Source: Palaemon carinicauda
Taxonomy: Eukaryota; Arthropoda; Malacostraca; Decapoda; Palaemonidae
DNA: 64,000 nt
Direction of reading: 5' to 3'
NCBI RefSeq assembly: GCF_036898095.1
Contig: NC_090725.1
Span: forward strand, 212,734,308-212,798,307
The notes under the pieces were generated by a model, which saw only the letters and a list, made by a program, of their open reading frames with translations, ran no database searches and was not told the DNA's origin. The translations under genes were made by a program, and so were the position numbers. Shown here piece after piece: positions 44,795 to 55,316 of the stretch (positions are counted from its first letter, which is position 1; each line of letters begins with the position of its first letter).

Positions 44795-46556
44795 AGTGCT
44801 TCCGGTGGGAGGAAGACTCCTCCAATTCCAGGATCGTTGGACCTTCGATCCCTGGGCACACAGCATCGTCAAGAAGGGTCTAGGCTGGAGCTGGACTCAA
44901 CCACCCCCAACCTTCCAGCAATTCTTCCAACAGTCAACCCCCCTCCTGGAAGAATATGTCCTAGAACTCTTGAACAAGAAGGTGATAAGGAGGGTAAAGT
45001 CAACCAGGTTCCAAGGGAGACTGTTTTGCGTCCCCAAGAAGGACTCCGACAAACTCAGAGTCATTCTAGACTTATCCCCCCTCAACAAGTTCATAGCGAA
45101 CAACAAGTTCAAGATGCTGACTCTTCAACAGATACGGACCCTTCTGCCTCAAGGTTCCTACACGGTCTCAATAGACCTGGCGGATGCCTACTGGCACGTT
45201 CCAATGAACCACCACGCTTCCTCCTACCTAGGATTTCGACTCCAAAGGAAAAGCTACGCTTTCAGGGCCATGCCCTTCGGGCTCAACGTGGCCCCACGGA
45301 TCTTCACAAAGCTGGCAGACGCCATCGTTCAACAGCTCCGCCTCCACGGCGTCCAGGTGATGGCCTACCTCGACGACTGGCTGGTCTGGGCGACATCGCC
45401 CGAAGATTGTCTAAGATCCTGCAACAAGGTCACCCAGTTTCTAGAACACCTGGGATTCAAGATAAACACCAAGAAATCTCGCCTCTCTCCAGCTCAGAAG
45501 TTCCAATGGTTAGGAATCCAGTGGAATCTTCAGTCACACCGCCTTTCCATTCCCCAGAAGAAAAGGAAAGAAATAGCGGGGTCTGTCAAAAAACTGCTGA
45601 AATCCAAGCGGATCTCAAGACGTCAGCAGGAACAAGTTCTAGGCTCTCTACAGTTCGCCTCGGTGACAAACCCAGTGCTTCGTGCACAGCTAAAGGATGC
45701 CGCGGGAGTCTGGAGACGTTCTGCATCCATCGCTCGAAGAGACCTCAAGAGACGGCTCCCAAACAGACTTTGGTTACTCTTAAAGCCATGGTCGGAAGCA
45801 AAGGCCCTAAAAAGGTCCATTCCTCTTCAACATCCACCTCCATCACTCAACATCCACACGGATGCTTCGTTGGAGGGTTGGGGAGGTCACTCCCACCAAC
45901 AACAGGCTCAAGGTACATGGTCTCCCCTATTCAAGACGTTTCACATCAACATCTTGGAGGCCATGGCGGTCCTTCTCACCCTGAAGAAACTCTCTCCGCC
46001 TCCCTCGATCCACATTCGTCTGACTCTGGACAACTCGGTGGTAGTCCGATGTCTCAATCGTCAGGGCTCGAGATCGCCCCAGATAAATCAGGTGCTTCTC
46101 CCAATCTTCCGCCTGGCAGAGAAGAAGAAATGGCACCTGTCTGCAGTTCACCTACAAGGATTCCGCAATGTGACGGCGGACGCTCTATCTCGGACAAGCC
46201 CGATAGAGTCGGAATGGTCTCTAGACGCAAGATCCTTCTCCTTCATCTCTCACCAAGTCCCGGAACTTCAGATCGATCTCTTCGCAACGAGCGACAACAA
46301 TCAACTTCCTCGTTATGTGGCCCCGTACGAGGACCCCAAGGCAGAAGCAATGGACGCCATGTCACTGGATTGGAACAGATGGTCCAGGATCTACCTGTTC
46401 CCTCCCACCAACCTTCTGCTGAAAGTCCTCTCCAAGCTGAGAACCTTCAAAGGGACAGCGCCCCTAGTGGCTCCCAAGTGGCCCCGGAGCAATTGGTACC
46501 CCCTGGTCCTGGAGCTGCAGCCCACGCTGATCCCTCTCCCGGGCCCAGTTCTCTAA
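44709..46556 (+). CDS. DIRS-B RT, RNase H and methyltransferase-like protein
   Basis: The frame is open from 44646; the first ATG in frame is near 44709, and it may instead be reached by frameshift from Gag. RT occupies residues about 60-300 with LRVILDLSPLNKFI, YTVSIDLADAYWHVPM (first Asp), MPFGLNVAPRIF and the catalytic YLDDW (45366-45380). RNase H follows: LNIHTDASLEGWGG, FHINILEAMAVLLTL, LTLDNSVVVRCLNRQG and VTADALSR. The C-terminal domain, IDLFATSDNNQLPRYV, then DAMSLDW, YLFPPTNLL and LVAPKWPRSNWYP, is the region assigned as Dam-methyltransferase-like in DIRS elements. No frame break is seen. It should convert element RNA into circular DNA. Confidence 0.9.
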   Translation: MHLAVPPEAEEEGELAAEVVNPREARSNEVLPVGGRLLQFQDRWTFDPWAHSIVKKGLGWSWTQPPPTFQQFFQQSTPLLEEYVLELLNKKVIRRVKSTRFQGRLFCVPKKDSDKLRVILDLSPLNKFIANNKFKMLTLQQIRTLLPQGSYTVSIDLADAYWHVPMNHHASSYLGFRLQRKSYAFRAMPFGLNVAPRIFTKLADAIVQQLRLHGVQVMAYLDDWLVWATSPEDCLRSCNKVTQFLEHLGFKINTKKSRLSPAQKFQWLGIQWNLQSHRLSIPQKKRKEIAGSVKKLLKSKRISRRQQEQVLGSLQFASVTNPVLRAQLKDAAGVWRRSASIARRDLKRRLPNRLWLLLKPWSEAKALKRSIPLQHPPPSLNIHTDASLEGWGGHSHQQQAQGTWSPLFKTFHINILEAMAVLLTLKKLSPPPSIHIRLTLDNSVVVRCLNRQGSRSPQINQVLLPIFRLAEKKKWHLSAVHLQGFRNVTADALSRTSPIESEWSLDARSFSFISHQVPELQIDLFATSDNNQLPRYVAPYEDPKAEAMDAMSLDWNRWSRIYLFPPTNLLLKVLSKLRTFKGTAPLVAPKWPRSNWYPLVLELQPTLIPLPGPVL

Positions 46557-47605
46557 CAGCAAGTACAGAAGTCGACTGTCTTTGCTTCATCATCGAAAGT
46601 CAGGGACCATCATCTCATGATTTTCTCTCCCTAGCCGCGAAGAAAAGGTTTGGGATCTCGAAGAAAAGTCTAGACTTCCTCAAGGAATACAAGACCGAAT
46701 CCACACGACGGCAATACGAATCATCCTGGAGAAAGTGGGTCTCATTCGTCAAGGCAAAAAATCCTACGGAAATCACCATTGATTTTTGCATGTCCTTCTT
46801 CATTCACCTTCATGGACAGGGCTTAGCAGCCAACACGATTTCTACCTGCAAATCGGCCTTGACTAAACCACTACTGTACGCCTTCCATATTGATCTGTCC
46901 AGCGATATCTTCAATAAACTGCCGAAGGCATGCGCTCGTCTACGCCCAGCACCTCCGCCAAAACCTATCTCCTGGTCCCTGGACAAGGTGCTCCATTTTG
47001 CCTCCAACTTGGACAACGATTCGTGCCCTCTCAAGGATCTGACTCAAAAAGTTATATTTCCTTTCGCTCTTGCCTCAGGAGCCCGAGTCAGCGAAATAGT
47101 GGCATTATCAAGAGACGAGGGTCACATCCTGTTTACAGACTCAGGAGACCTTACCCTCTTCCCTGATCCGACGTTTCTCGCGAAAAATGAACTACCCACC
47201 AAGAGATGGGGCCCTTGGAGAATCTGCCCCCTGAAAGAAGATGCCTCTCTATGTCCAGTGGAGAGCCTCAAGGTCTATCTTCGAAGAACTTCTGACTTTG
47301 GTGGAGGCCAACTCTTCAAAGGAGAAACATCGGGTAGTGACCTGTCACTGAAACAACTAAGAGCGAAAATCACCTACTTCATTCGCAGAGCGGATCCTGA
47401 CAGTACACCCGCAGGTCACGATCCTAGAAAAGTCGCGTCGTCTCTGAATTTTTTCCAGAGCATGGATTTCGAAAGCCTCAAGAGCTTCACAGGATGGAAA
47501 TCTTCGCGCGTTTTCTTCAAGCACTACGCGAAGCAAGTGCATGAAGTCAAACATTTCGTGGTAGCAGCAGGTAGTGTTATGAAACCTGCAGTTAACTCTG
47601 CATAG
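44837..47605 (+). CDS. DIRS-B tyrosine recombinase, in a frame open across RT
   Basis: The recombinase proper occupies about 46560-47605: an N-terminal SAM-like domain (STRRQYESSWRKWVSFVKAK, then TISTCKSALTKPLLYAF) and a catalytic domain with Arg in ASGARVSEIVALS (47084), His and Arg in GHDPRKVASS (47417-47428) and the Tyr nucleophile in FFKHYAKQV (47525). All four catalytic residues are present and in frame. The same frame stays open upstream to 44795, over the whole RT-RNase H region, where its Ser/Pro/Gly/Arg-rich translation resembles no family. The true start is probably near 46550. It should integrate the circular DNA. Confidence 0.9.
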   Translation: MDLRSLGTQHRQEGSRLELDSTTPNLPAILPTVNPPPGRICPRTLEQEGDKEGKVNQVPRETVLRPQEGLRQTQSHSRLIPPQQVHSEQQVQDADSSTDTDPSASRFLHGLNRPGGCLLARSNEPPRFLLPRISTPKEKLRFQGHALRAQRGPTDLHKAGRRHRSTAPPPRRPGDGLPRRLAGLGDIARRLSKILQQGHPVSRTPGIQDKHQEISPLSSSEVPMVRNPVESSVTPPFHSPEEKERNSGVCQKTAEIQADLKTSAGTSSRLSTVRLGDKPSASCTAKGCRGSLETFCIHRSKRPQETAPKQTLVTLKAMVGSKGPKKVHSSSTSTSITQHPHGCFVGGLGRSLPPTTGSRYMVSPIQDVSHQHLGGHGGPSHPEETLSASLDPHSSDSGQLGGSPMSQSSGLEIAPDKSGASPNLPPGREEEMAPVCSSPTRIPQCDGGRSISDKPDRVGMVSRRKILLLHLSPSPGTSDRSLRNERQQSTSSLCGPVRGPQGRSNGRHVTGLEQMVQDLPVPSHQPSAESPLQAENLQRDSAPSGSQVAPEQLVPPGPGAAAHADPSPGPSSLTASTEVDCLCFIIESQGPSSHDFLSLAAKKRFGISKKSLDFLKEYKTESTRRQYESSWRKWVSFVKAKNPTEITIDFCMSFFIHLHGQGLAANTISTCKSALTKPLLYAFHIDLSSDIFNKLPKACARLRPAPPPKPISWSLDKVLHFASNLDNDSCPLKDLTQKVIFPFALASGARVSEIVALSRDEGHILFTDSGDLTLFPDPTFLAKNELPTKRWGPWRICPLKEDASLCPVESLKVYLRRTSDFGGGQLFKGETSGSDLSLKQLRAKITYFIRRADPDSTPAGHDPRKVASSLNFFQSMDFESLKSFTGWKSSRVFFKHYAKQVHEVKHFVVAAGSVMKPAVNSA

Positions 47606-48440
47606 AACAGTGAGTTACTTGGGACTTTAACTCTTCGGGTGCCTATGTTGACCCTCGTGTGATACGTAGTGATTTCATGGACACTTAGTGTTTCTCATAG
47701 ACTGTTCTTTACAAGGTGAAATGTCATAGTCGTCACATGAGTGCCACATGCCTAGAGCATGATGTGTTTTTTCCATATTAAAGACTGACGTTCCTATGGA
47801 ACTTGTGCTTTCTAATAATTTGAAATTTTCTTTCAGATTCAAGAGCGAAGTCTTCTCATTGCTATGTACATTATAATTTATTTGTAAATTAACTTTACAT
47901 CTTTTATTGCATTTATTGTTACTATATCCTGCAATTGTGAAATAAAATTTCTATTTTATTACTTGTGCGTCTCTCTCCGCTCCTATTCATACTATGAAAT
48001 ACATGGTTGTCATAGTTTCATTATCCCCTTTCTCTTGAAATAAGAAGAATAATATGTTCTATCCGTATTATATACTCACCTATGCTGTGTAATATTCCTA
48101 ATTGAATACTTACTTGCGCCATATCTTCGAGACCAGACTGTTCTCTAGCCATGAAATATAGTGCCTAACCACCACTTATCTATTGTTGAGAATGTTCCTA
48201 CACGAATATCGACCATTCTGTCTTGTCTCCGAGTTCTTCACGTACTCTCCGCAAGGTGAGTAGCCCTTCGATGACCACTTTGAACTTTGGTCTGGACCGT
48301 TGGGACTTCTCTGCCAGGGGGGCAGGAAGCTGCATCCCCACGGAACCTCTATCGAGGTCACAAAACTTACCTTTATTCAAAGCCCTTGGCACTTACTCTA
48401 TAAGGGGAAATCTACCACGATACATTGATTCTCTGGTACT
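47606..48440 (+). other. DIRS-B 3' non-coding segment with poly(A) signal
   Basis: No gene. AATAAA at 47941-47946 may end the element transcript, before the internal complementary region. Confidence 0.5.
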
Positions 48441-48542
48441 CTTCCATCAGGACGTCATGGCTTGAGCCCAAAAAACGGATTTTGAGCGAAGCGAAAAATC
48501 TATTTTTGGGTGAGACAGCCATGACGTCCTGATGGACCCTCC
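48441..48542 (+). repeat. DIRS-B internal complementary region
   Basis: Complement of the left end (CTTGAGCCCAAAA) joined through AAC to the complement of the right end (GGATTTTGAGCGAAGCGAAA). Confidence 0.92.
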
Positions 48543-48617
48543 CTGCTAATCTAGTCCAGCCTTTCAGACCCCGCCCTATCCTGCTGTATCATGGAGATTA
48601 GCAAGCAGCTGGCATCA

Positions 48618-49000
48618 GGATGAGGACGGATGTGACGTCATTTAGCAATGGCGCCCGTTTGTTTACGTTTTGAGTACCAAAAGTAGCCACGGACGAGTGT
48701 AACTGTGGAATGGCTCCCCAGTTATTCTCCGCCCCTCCATATCGAAGTGTTAACTCTATATGGGGTGCAGATAGCTATGTGGCGTGTTAATACATGCGTC
48801 CCCTGTTGATATACGATGTCTTAAAGGGAAACCTTTAGGATACTCGCTCCAGAAGTAAGAATTCTGTGATAACCTGTGGTTTAATTCTCGGGGAATATCC
48901 TAGTAGTTATATACCCAAAGAAGCTACCAAAAAGGAACCTTCCATCAGGACGTCATGGCTAAATCACCCAAAAATAGATTTTTCGCTTCGCTCAAAATCC
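48618..49000 (+). repeat. DIRS-B right inverted terminal repeat
   Basis: Inverted match of 40088-40441, extended outward by the AAATAGATTTTTCGCTTCGC tail that recurs only in the internal complementary region. Confidence 0.95.
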
Positions 49001-49003
49001 GTT

Positions 49004-49384
49004 ATTTGATCCAAAAATTTAGGTTGGTGATGGACTACGCTGGGTTGATCAGCTGATTTGAATGTAAATAATGCATAAGATTATAATTTGTTATGGATTT
49101 AATTATAAATATGATACTAAAATGCGAATATTTCATGCATTATAATTGGATACAGTTAAGTGAAACAACAGTTTAATCAAAATCTGCTTTATTTCAAATA
49201 TAGCTGTAATTTTTTACCACAGTAAATGGATATACACTGTACTGTACAGAGAGATCTAGGACCAGCTGGGTGGAGAGATAGATAGTGGCGCAAAGCACTC
49301 CCAGTATAAAGGAGCACAGGCTATTTGAAATCATCGCAAACTGAAGTCACAAAGCAAGAACCCGCGATAAACGAGGACCGACTG
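49004..49384. other. Flank of DIRS-B with one Tigger-like end
   Basis: No gene. At 49359-49384 the complement reads CAGTCGGTCCTCGTTTATCG, followed by TA, similar to Tigger/pogo terminal repeats. I could not find its partner end. Confidence 0.4.
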
Positions 49385-49389
49385 TATAA

Positions 49390-49550
49390 AATAAATACAT
49401 TTAAGACATGAAAATCTTATTTTCTGAAATAATGGTTGAGAAAATAAGAAACAAAATAAGGAAAAAATAAATCATGTCCTGCATCATCATGTTTACAGCT
49501 ATTGGGGTTACAAATGTGGTCAGTTTTATAATATTGAGGAAATATCCTAG
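49390..49550 (+). repeat. Dispersed repeat R1, copy 1, first part
   Basis: It matches 62415-62555 (TTAAGACATGAAAAT, then GGGGTTACAAATGTGG, then TTGAGGAAATATCCT). LINE-B interrupts it at about 49550. Confidence 0.75.
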
Positions 49551-51932
49551 GCTTCTTTTGTCTTTGTTGGTGATTTTAATGCTCACCATAGGGAGTGGTT
49601 AAGTTCTATCTCTCCTACCGATCGCCATGGCTTAAGAGCTTTAGACTTTGCCTCTGAATCAGGCTGTGAGCAAATCATAAATGAAGCTACTCACAGGTCT
49701 GGTAATTGCTTGGACCTCGTATACACTGACTCCCCTGGCGTTATAACTAGTAAGGTTGGTTCTCCAGTCGGGACATCTGATCATGCCTTGATTTCATTAT
49801 TAGTGAAGACTGAGCAGCCTGTCCCTGATATATCATATTCTTGTAAAATTTATATGAAATCCCAAGCAGACTGGAATGGGATTTTACATGATCTTTTGTG
49901 CTTGAATTAGTCACAATTATATAATAGTGTAGATCCTGTTGTCCCTTTGAATGAGAATCTAGTCAACATAATTGATAGGCGTATCCCTTCTCGTGTGCTA
50001 AGGTACCGAGTGAAGGACAAACCGTGGTTCAATGATGATTGTAGACGTGCTTTTTTGGAGAAGCAGGAGGCCTATCAACTTTGGAAGGGTAACAGATCAG
50101 ATTTGACCTGGAACAACTATACTCAGCTTCGAGCTTTTGCTCAGAGAGTTTATGCCTCAACTGAAAAAGAGTACAATTTAACCATAAAAGAAACTCTTTC
50201 TGGTACAACTCAGGAACATAAATGGTGGTCTACCCTTAAATCTGCACTCTTTGGTGTCGATGCAACAGTTCCTCCTTTACTTAAACCAGATGGCTCAGTC
50301 ACTCACTGTCCAAAGGAAAAGGCAACCCTTTTGGCTGATGTTTTTGACAGTAAACAGAGTAATGAAAAACTTGAACTTCCTCATTCCTGTTTTCCTGAGG
50401 CTAAACTAACTAGTTTAGCTTTTCGATCTCGTGAGATTAAAGCTCTGTTGATGGACCTTGATGCTTATGGAGGTGTAGACCCAAATGGTATTTTTCCTTT
50501 GTTTTTTATAAAGACAGCAGATTTCTTAGCTCCAAAGTTATCTGTTATTTTGCGCAAGTTAGCAAGAAGAGGAGCTTTTAGCACTAGTTGGAGAATTGGT
50601 AATGTTACTCCTCTATGTAAATGTGTTCGTGGTAGCTCAAGTCCCACTGATTACCGCCCAATTTCCATAACTCCCATATTATCTAAAGTTTTTGAACGTC
50701 CTCTGGCAAAACGTCTTAATAGGTTTGCTGAAGATAATCATCTACTCCCTAGTTTGCAATTTGGTTTTCGTGAAGGCCTTGGAGCATGTGATGCCCTTCT
50801 TACAATCTCCAATGCTGTACAGAAATCCCTTGATTGTGGTCGTGAAGTTCGTATGATTGGCCTTGATTTTAGTGCTGCCTTTGACCGTGTTAATCATGAG
50901 GCCCTTGTTTTCAAACTGAAACAGTTGGGAGTGGGTGGGTCGTTTCTTAGCATTATTATTGATTTTTTAAGTAATAGATCTCAAAGAGTTGTTGTTGATG
51001 GGCACCATAGTGATTATAGGAATGTGATATCCGGTGTTCCACAGGGTAGTGTTCTTGGCCCATTACTTTTCATATTATATACACATGACATGTGGTTTGG
51101 CCTAGAAAACAAGCTTGTTGCATATGCAGATGATGCTACTCTCTTTGCATCAATTCCATCCCCTGAATGTAGATCTAGGGTTGGTGAATCCCTTAATAGA
51201 GATTTAGCTAGAATTAGTGCATGGTGCAAATTATGGGGTATAAAGTTGAATCCTAACAAAACTCAAAGTATGATTGTAAGTAGGTCAAGGATGGTGGCTC
51301 CTCAACATCCGGATCTCAGTATTGATAATGTTTCTTTAAATATGTATGACTCTTTCAAAATTTTAGGTGTGATTCTCAACAGTAAATTTACTTTTGAGAA
51401 ACATATAAGGTCTGTGTCTTATTCAGGTGCACAAAAAATAGGCTTATTGAGAAAGTCTTTCAAGATTTTCGGTGATCAATCTATTCTGAAGAAGTGTTTT
51501 AATTCTTTCATTCTACCTTGCTTTGAGTATTGTTCTCCTGTCTGGTGTTCAGCTGCTGATTCTCATCTTAATTTGTTGGACAGAAACTTAAGGTCTATTA
51601 AATTTCTTATTCCTGATCTAGATATTAATCTCTGGCACCGTCGTTCAATTAGTTCATTATGCATGTTGCATAAGATTTTTCATAACTCTGACCATCCTTT
51701 ACATTCAGATCTCCCAGGACAATTCTATCCTGTTCGTAATACTAGGCAGGCAGTTAATTCTAATAGCCAGGCCTTCTCCATCACGAGGCTCAATACTACG
51801 CAGTACTCTAGAAGTTTTATTCCAGCTGTGACCAAGTTGAGGAATGATCTTCCTAATCGGGTGGCTGAATCAGTAGAACTTCAAAAGTTCAAAGTTGGAG
51901 CAAATGCTTTTTTGTTGACCAGGCGGACATGA
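49551..51932 (+). pseudogene. LINE-B endonuclease (partial) and reverse transcriptase
   Basis: Endonuclease remnants at 49570-49800 include GDFNAHHREW, LDLVYTDSPGV and the conserved SDHALISLL. After the TAG at 49908-49910 the same frame runs on for 661 codons. RT motifs are complete: WRIGNVTPLCKC, DYRPISITPILSKVFER, LQFGFREGLGACDALL, MIGLDFSAAFDRVNHEAL (first Asp), GVPQGSVLGPLLFILY and LVAYADDATLFAS (catalytic Asp pair). The thumb and C-terminal part end with RSFIPAVTKLRNDLPNRVAE. In LINEs this protein nicks DNA and copies the RNA in place. Near-intact RT shows a recent insertion, although truncation prevents autonomous movement. Confidence 0.9.
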
Positions 51933-52164
51933 GTCTTTTTATAGTTTATTTATGACATATTTGTTTTTGTTGTTGTTAATAGTTTATATATGACATGTCT
52001 GTTTTGACGTTGTTACTTATTTTAGAATGATTTATTGTTAATTTGTTCTCTTCATTTATTTATTTCCTTATTTCCTTTCCTCACTGGGCTATTTTTCCCT
52101 GTTGGAGCCCCTGGGCTTATAGCATCTTGCTTTTCCAACTAGGGTTGTAGCTTGGATAGTAATA
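49551..52164 (+). mobile_element. LINE-B, 5'-truncated Jockey/CR1-like LINE
   Basis: The copy starts abruptly inside the endonuclease domain (FVFVGDFNAHHREW), carries RT, and ends in a 3' UTR whose last part recurs at 15507-15645, then an (ATA)n tail. It interrupts repeat R1, whose unfilled copy is at 62555-62590. The frame from 49551 to 51932 is interrupted by a single TAG at 49908. Confidence 0.9.
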
Positions 52165-52220
52165 ATAATAATAATAATGCAAGTAAATGATGTAGGACAT
52201 TGGAAATTTATAAAAAATAA

Positions 52221-52302
<82 letters not shown>

Positions 52303-52702
52303 AGATATTTTCAGGTAATTATTTATAATGGGGAGATAATTTGGTGGGATTTTAGATATAAGAGTGACAGCTTTCGACCAAACGAAGCTTTCAACAACTT
52401 GCATGACTGATGTTTTGGTGGGAGTTAGAGGGGGAGAATGGGGATGGTTGAAGACCAATACACAACATTTCAATTTACAGATTGCCCTCTGTGTGATTTG
52501 AACATGTATATCAACATAGAAATACACTAGAATAGCCCTTACACAATCAGGAATAAAGACTAGAATTGCAAGTGGTTCAGTTGGTGAGATGTGAGGATCC
52601 CTGAGGGTGTCAGGGGTGAATAATGCCTCAGGTAGGGAATGTCGCTATTGGCTAGAGAGAGTGATGTGAGTCTACATGGTAACTTAGGAAGACTAAAATA
52701 GC
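52165..52702 (+). repeat. Dispersed repeat R1, copy 1, middle part
   Basis: It matches 62575-63778 in order (ATGTAGGACATTGG; TTTCAGGTAATTATTTATAA; GACCAAAC-AGCTTTCAACAACTT; CATTGGCTAGAGAGAGTG), with a TA microsatellite gained here and extra sequence in the other copy. DIRS-C cuts it at 52703. Confidence 0.8.
52223..52300. repeat. (TA)n microsatellite
   Basis: A pure TA run of about 78 bases, absent from the other R1 copy. Confidence 0.95.
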
Positions 52703-52705
52703 TTT
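52703..52705. other. DIRS-C left junction trinucleotide TTT
   Basis: TTT is shared with the right junction at 59217-59219. The same position reads CTT in the unfilled R1 copies at 52544 and 63783. Confidence 0.75.
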
Positions 52706-52901
52706 GTTCCTACACGGTTACTTACCTAGAACTACCTTCTTAGGAGTTACTGGTAACTCTACCTAACCGACCAGCTTTTTGTATAGTTTACCCTCTTTCC
52801 GTTTTTTAAGGGGTCAACCTCAGGCGGTGTGATATGTGCCCTGAGGCGACCCAGGGTTGGGAAGCGTGCTAGCTCAGGTCGGCGACTCCTCAGTAAGTTT
52901 C
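52706..52901 (+). repeat. DIRS-C left inverted terminal repeat
   Basis: Complementary to 58998-59190, including TTACCTAGAACTACCTTCTT and GTGCTAGCTCAGGTCGGCGA. Confidence 0.95.
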
Positions 52902-53055
52902 TGGTCGCGACGTGATCATCATCTCGCCGCGCTCTCTCTTACCTTGTGCGACCCTTTGTGTCCCCCGATCCTTTGTGCTTACCATGCGTTACCCACGTGT
53001 TTCCCTTTCACTTTACCTTTGCATCCTTGTGTCTCTTGGTGTATTAGCGTTGCAT

Positions 53056-55316
53056 TATGGAGCAGCCTCGTCGTTGACCTGGGCCTGTGTCTGGGAAGTC
53101 TTGCGGGGCTTTCCTTTCGAAACCTGAGATTGATCCCCACTCCTTGTGCTCCACGTGTAGGGGAAAAGTGTGTTCCCCTGCCTCTACGTGCCCGGAGTGT
53201 GCTAACTGGAGTGAGATCCAGTGGGTGCTCTTCGGGACTAAGTGAAGAAGGCAGCTAAGAAGTCGCCTAAGGAATCCAGTATCTCGTCGCCTGTGGTTTC
53301 TCCAGATGTCTCGGCAGACCGTAGCTCCCGTCCTTCTTCCCCTACCCAGAGTAGGGGACGAGGTAAGTCCGTTGCGGGGAAGAGGCCCATTGCCCTTCCC
53401 CAAGAGTCTGATATTCGTGTGGGGGAAGTGTCCAGTGTGGGGCAGGCATGTGTGGGGCCTGAGGGTAGTGCAGGAGTGTGGGTAGGAGGCGAGGTCCTGG
53501 TGCCCGCAGGTCCCGTCTCCTCGGAAGATCCTATGTGGGGTAAACCGAGTGTGGATTCTTCCCCGGCATCATGGCGTGTTTCAGGTGCTTCAACCGCCGA
53601 GGGAGACGCCGAGAAAGGAAGTTCGTCGTCTTCAGACCCCACCACGTGGGTGCCCCCTAGGACTCCCTTCAGGTCTCCCGCTAGAGGAGAAGACGACGTC
53701 GAGCAATGGCTCTACAGAGGACTCGCTCGGTCCCCTCCGGCTCCCTCGTCTACGCTACCCCCCGTGTTTCTGCAGCCTCCCACGCCTGAGAAACGACGAG
53801 AATTTCCCCCCGCAGTCGTGGACGTTTTGGGCGGTCTGAGGGATTCGTCCTCATCCTCGTCATCATCGTCGACATCGGACTCTTCTTCTTCTTCGTCGTC
53901 AGAGGACGAGGACAGGAAGTATAGCAAGAGGAAGAGGGAGAAATCCCGCAAAAAGAAGTCCCATTCCCGTTCAAGACAAGGAAAGAAAAGCTCGAAGTCC
54001 TCTAAAAAGAAAGCAAAGAGGAGCAAGTCCAAGGAGTGGGTGAATATCACAGTGGCCCGGAGCGAGCTGTTTAGGTTTACCACAGCCGCGGCCGCTTCCG
54101 GGTGGCTCCCTAGAGCCTCGCCTTCTGTGTCTCCCTAGAGCCTCGCCTTCTGTGTCTCATCCTCCTACCTCCTCCTTCGGACCAGTCGCCCGGCAAGAGG
54201 GGTCAAACCGGGCCCCCAGTGTAGTGACTAACCCAACGGTGGCCTCCGCTTCTTCTTCCCTTAGGAAGGATGTACGGCGTATGAAGAAAGGCTTAGCGTC
54301 GACCACGGGCACCTTGGAGGCCTTCCTAAAGCACCAAGGGCGCCCGTCGGTCCGCATGGATCCCCCATCCACGGAGTCCCCCGTGGAACAAGGTACTCCC
54401 ATGACGGATACCTTCGTCCCCACGGGGCAGCCCATATCACTGGCAGACTCGTCCAGCATTACCTTTCCCACCATCACGGAGTACCCCCATACGGAGGAAC
54501 TGGTGACGGAAGACCTGGTGGAAGGAGGGGAGTGCTCGTCTGACGACATCTCCTCCTACCGTAAGGTTCTGGCCCTAATTCGTCGGCATCACCGATTAGA
54601 CGAACCTAAGCCCTCAGCTGCAAAGGCCGTGCTCTCCGGACTGTCCAGAATGATCGACAGCCTAGTGCAACAAAAGCCTTCATTGTCTCTCCCTCTCCCT
54701 TCGGACGTGAAGTTGGGGATGGAGCAAATAGATGACTACCTGGCAGGACTGGCGGAGGACCCCAGAAGCCAGAGTTCCTCCAAGCTTCTTCCGGGGCTAA
54801 AATCACAGAAACGTTTTTACGTCCCAGAAGGGCATCGCGGCGGACCCCGTGCGGTAGAAGCAGCGGTGACCTCACTGAACCAGGGAACCTCGGAAGACAG
54901 GGCCTCCACTGCCCCCGTGTGCTTTTCCCCGTCAGAAGCCTCTATGATGGAGGACATGGCACAGGACCTTGTCTACGTGTCCTCCTGGTTGGATTGGTGG
55001 TCTTGCGCCTTGGTGGGGTTTCAGGCGTCCCACGACCTCTCCCTCCCGGACAATCAGGCCATGATGAGGGAGCTAGTTAGTTCGGGAGGCAAGGCCTTTA
55101 AGTTTTTGTCATCCCAGTCCCTGTCTATGGCTACTGGGTTCTTAGAAAGAGGGATACTGTGCTTAGCAAATTGGTGCGGAAGTTACCGGACAGAGAAGCG
55201 AGGAGACTGAGGAATTCCTCCGTGTGGGGAAACGACATTTTCCCCATCAATTTGGTGGAGGATACGATGGAGAAAGTGAGGAAGGTGAGAGATGCGGACC
55301 CTAGGCCCCCCCTATG
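53056..55316 (+). pseudogene. DIRS-C Gag-like protein, broken
   Basis: Gag probably starts at MEQPRR (53056) and meets a TGA at once. The frame behind that stop shows a Cys-rich module (CSTCRGKVCSPASTCPEC, about 53148-53201). After a shift near 53240 the frame 53242-54138 holds Ser/Pro-rich linkers, an acidic Ser run and a Lys/Arg/Ser-rich block (KREKSRKKKSHSRSRQGKK). A 25-bp tandem duplication at 54107-54156 shifts the frame again. The helical core is then read from 54152 (SSLRKDVRRMKKGLAS; DMAQDLVYVSSWLDWWSCAL) until about 55140, after which the C-terminus (DTVLSKLVRKLPDREARRLR) is in yet another frame. The protein would coat the element RNA. Confidence 0.7.
54107..54156 (+). repeat. 25-bp tandem duplication disrupting gag
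   Basis: TCCCTAGAGCCTCGCCTTCT plus GTGTC occurs twice without mismatch. 25 is not divisible by three, and the copy brings in TAG in the original frame at 54136. Confidence 0.95.

Larger units (their letters stand above)
40088..49000 (+). mobile_element. DIRS-B: near-complete DIRS retrotransposon
   Basis: An 8913-bp element with inverted terminal repeats (40088-40441, 48618-49000), an internal complementary region (48441-48542), an open Gag, an open RT-RNase H-methyltransferase-like frame and an open tyrosine recombinase with the full R-H-R-Y set. I see no frame break in any of the three domains. Terminal repeats are highly similar but not identical. This is the best candidate for an active element in the window. 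Confidence 0.93.

Noticed and set aside
53712..54083. Acidic minus-strand frame in DIRS-C
   Set aside because: It is the antisense shadow of the Ser/Lys/Arg-rich Gag block.
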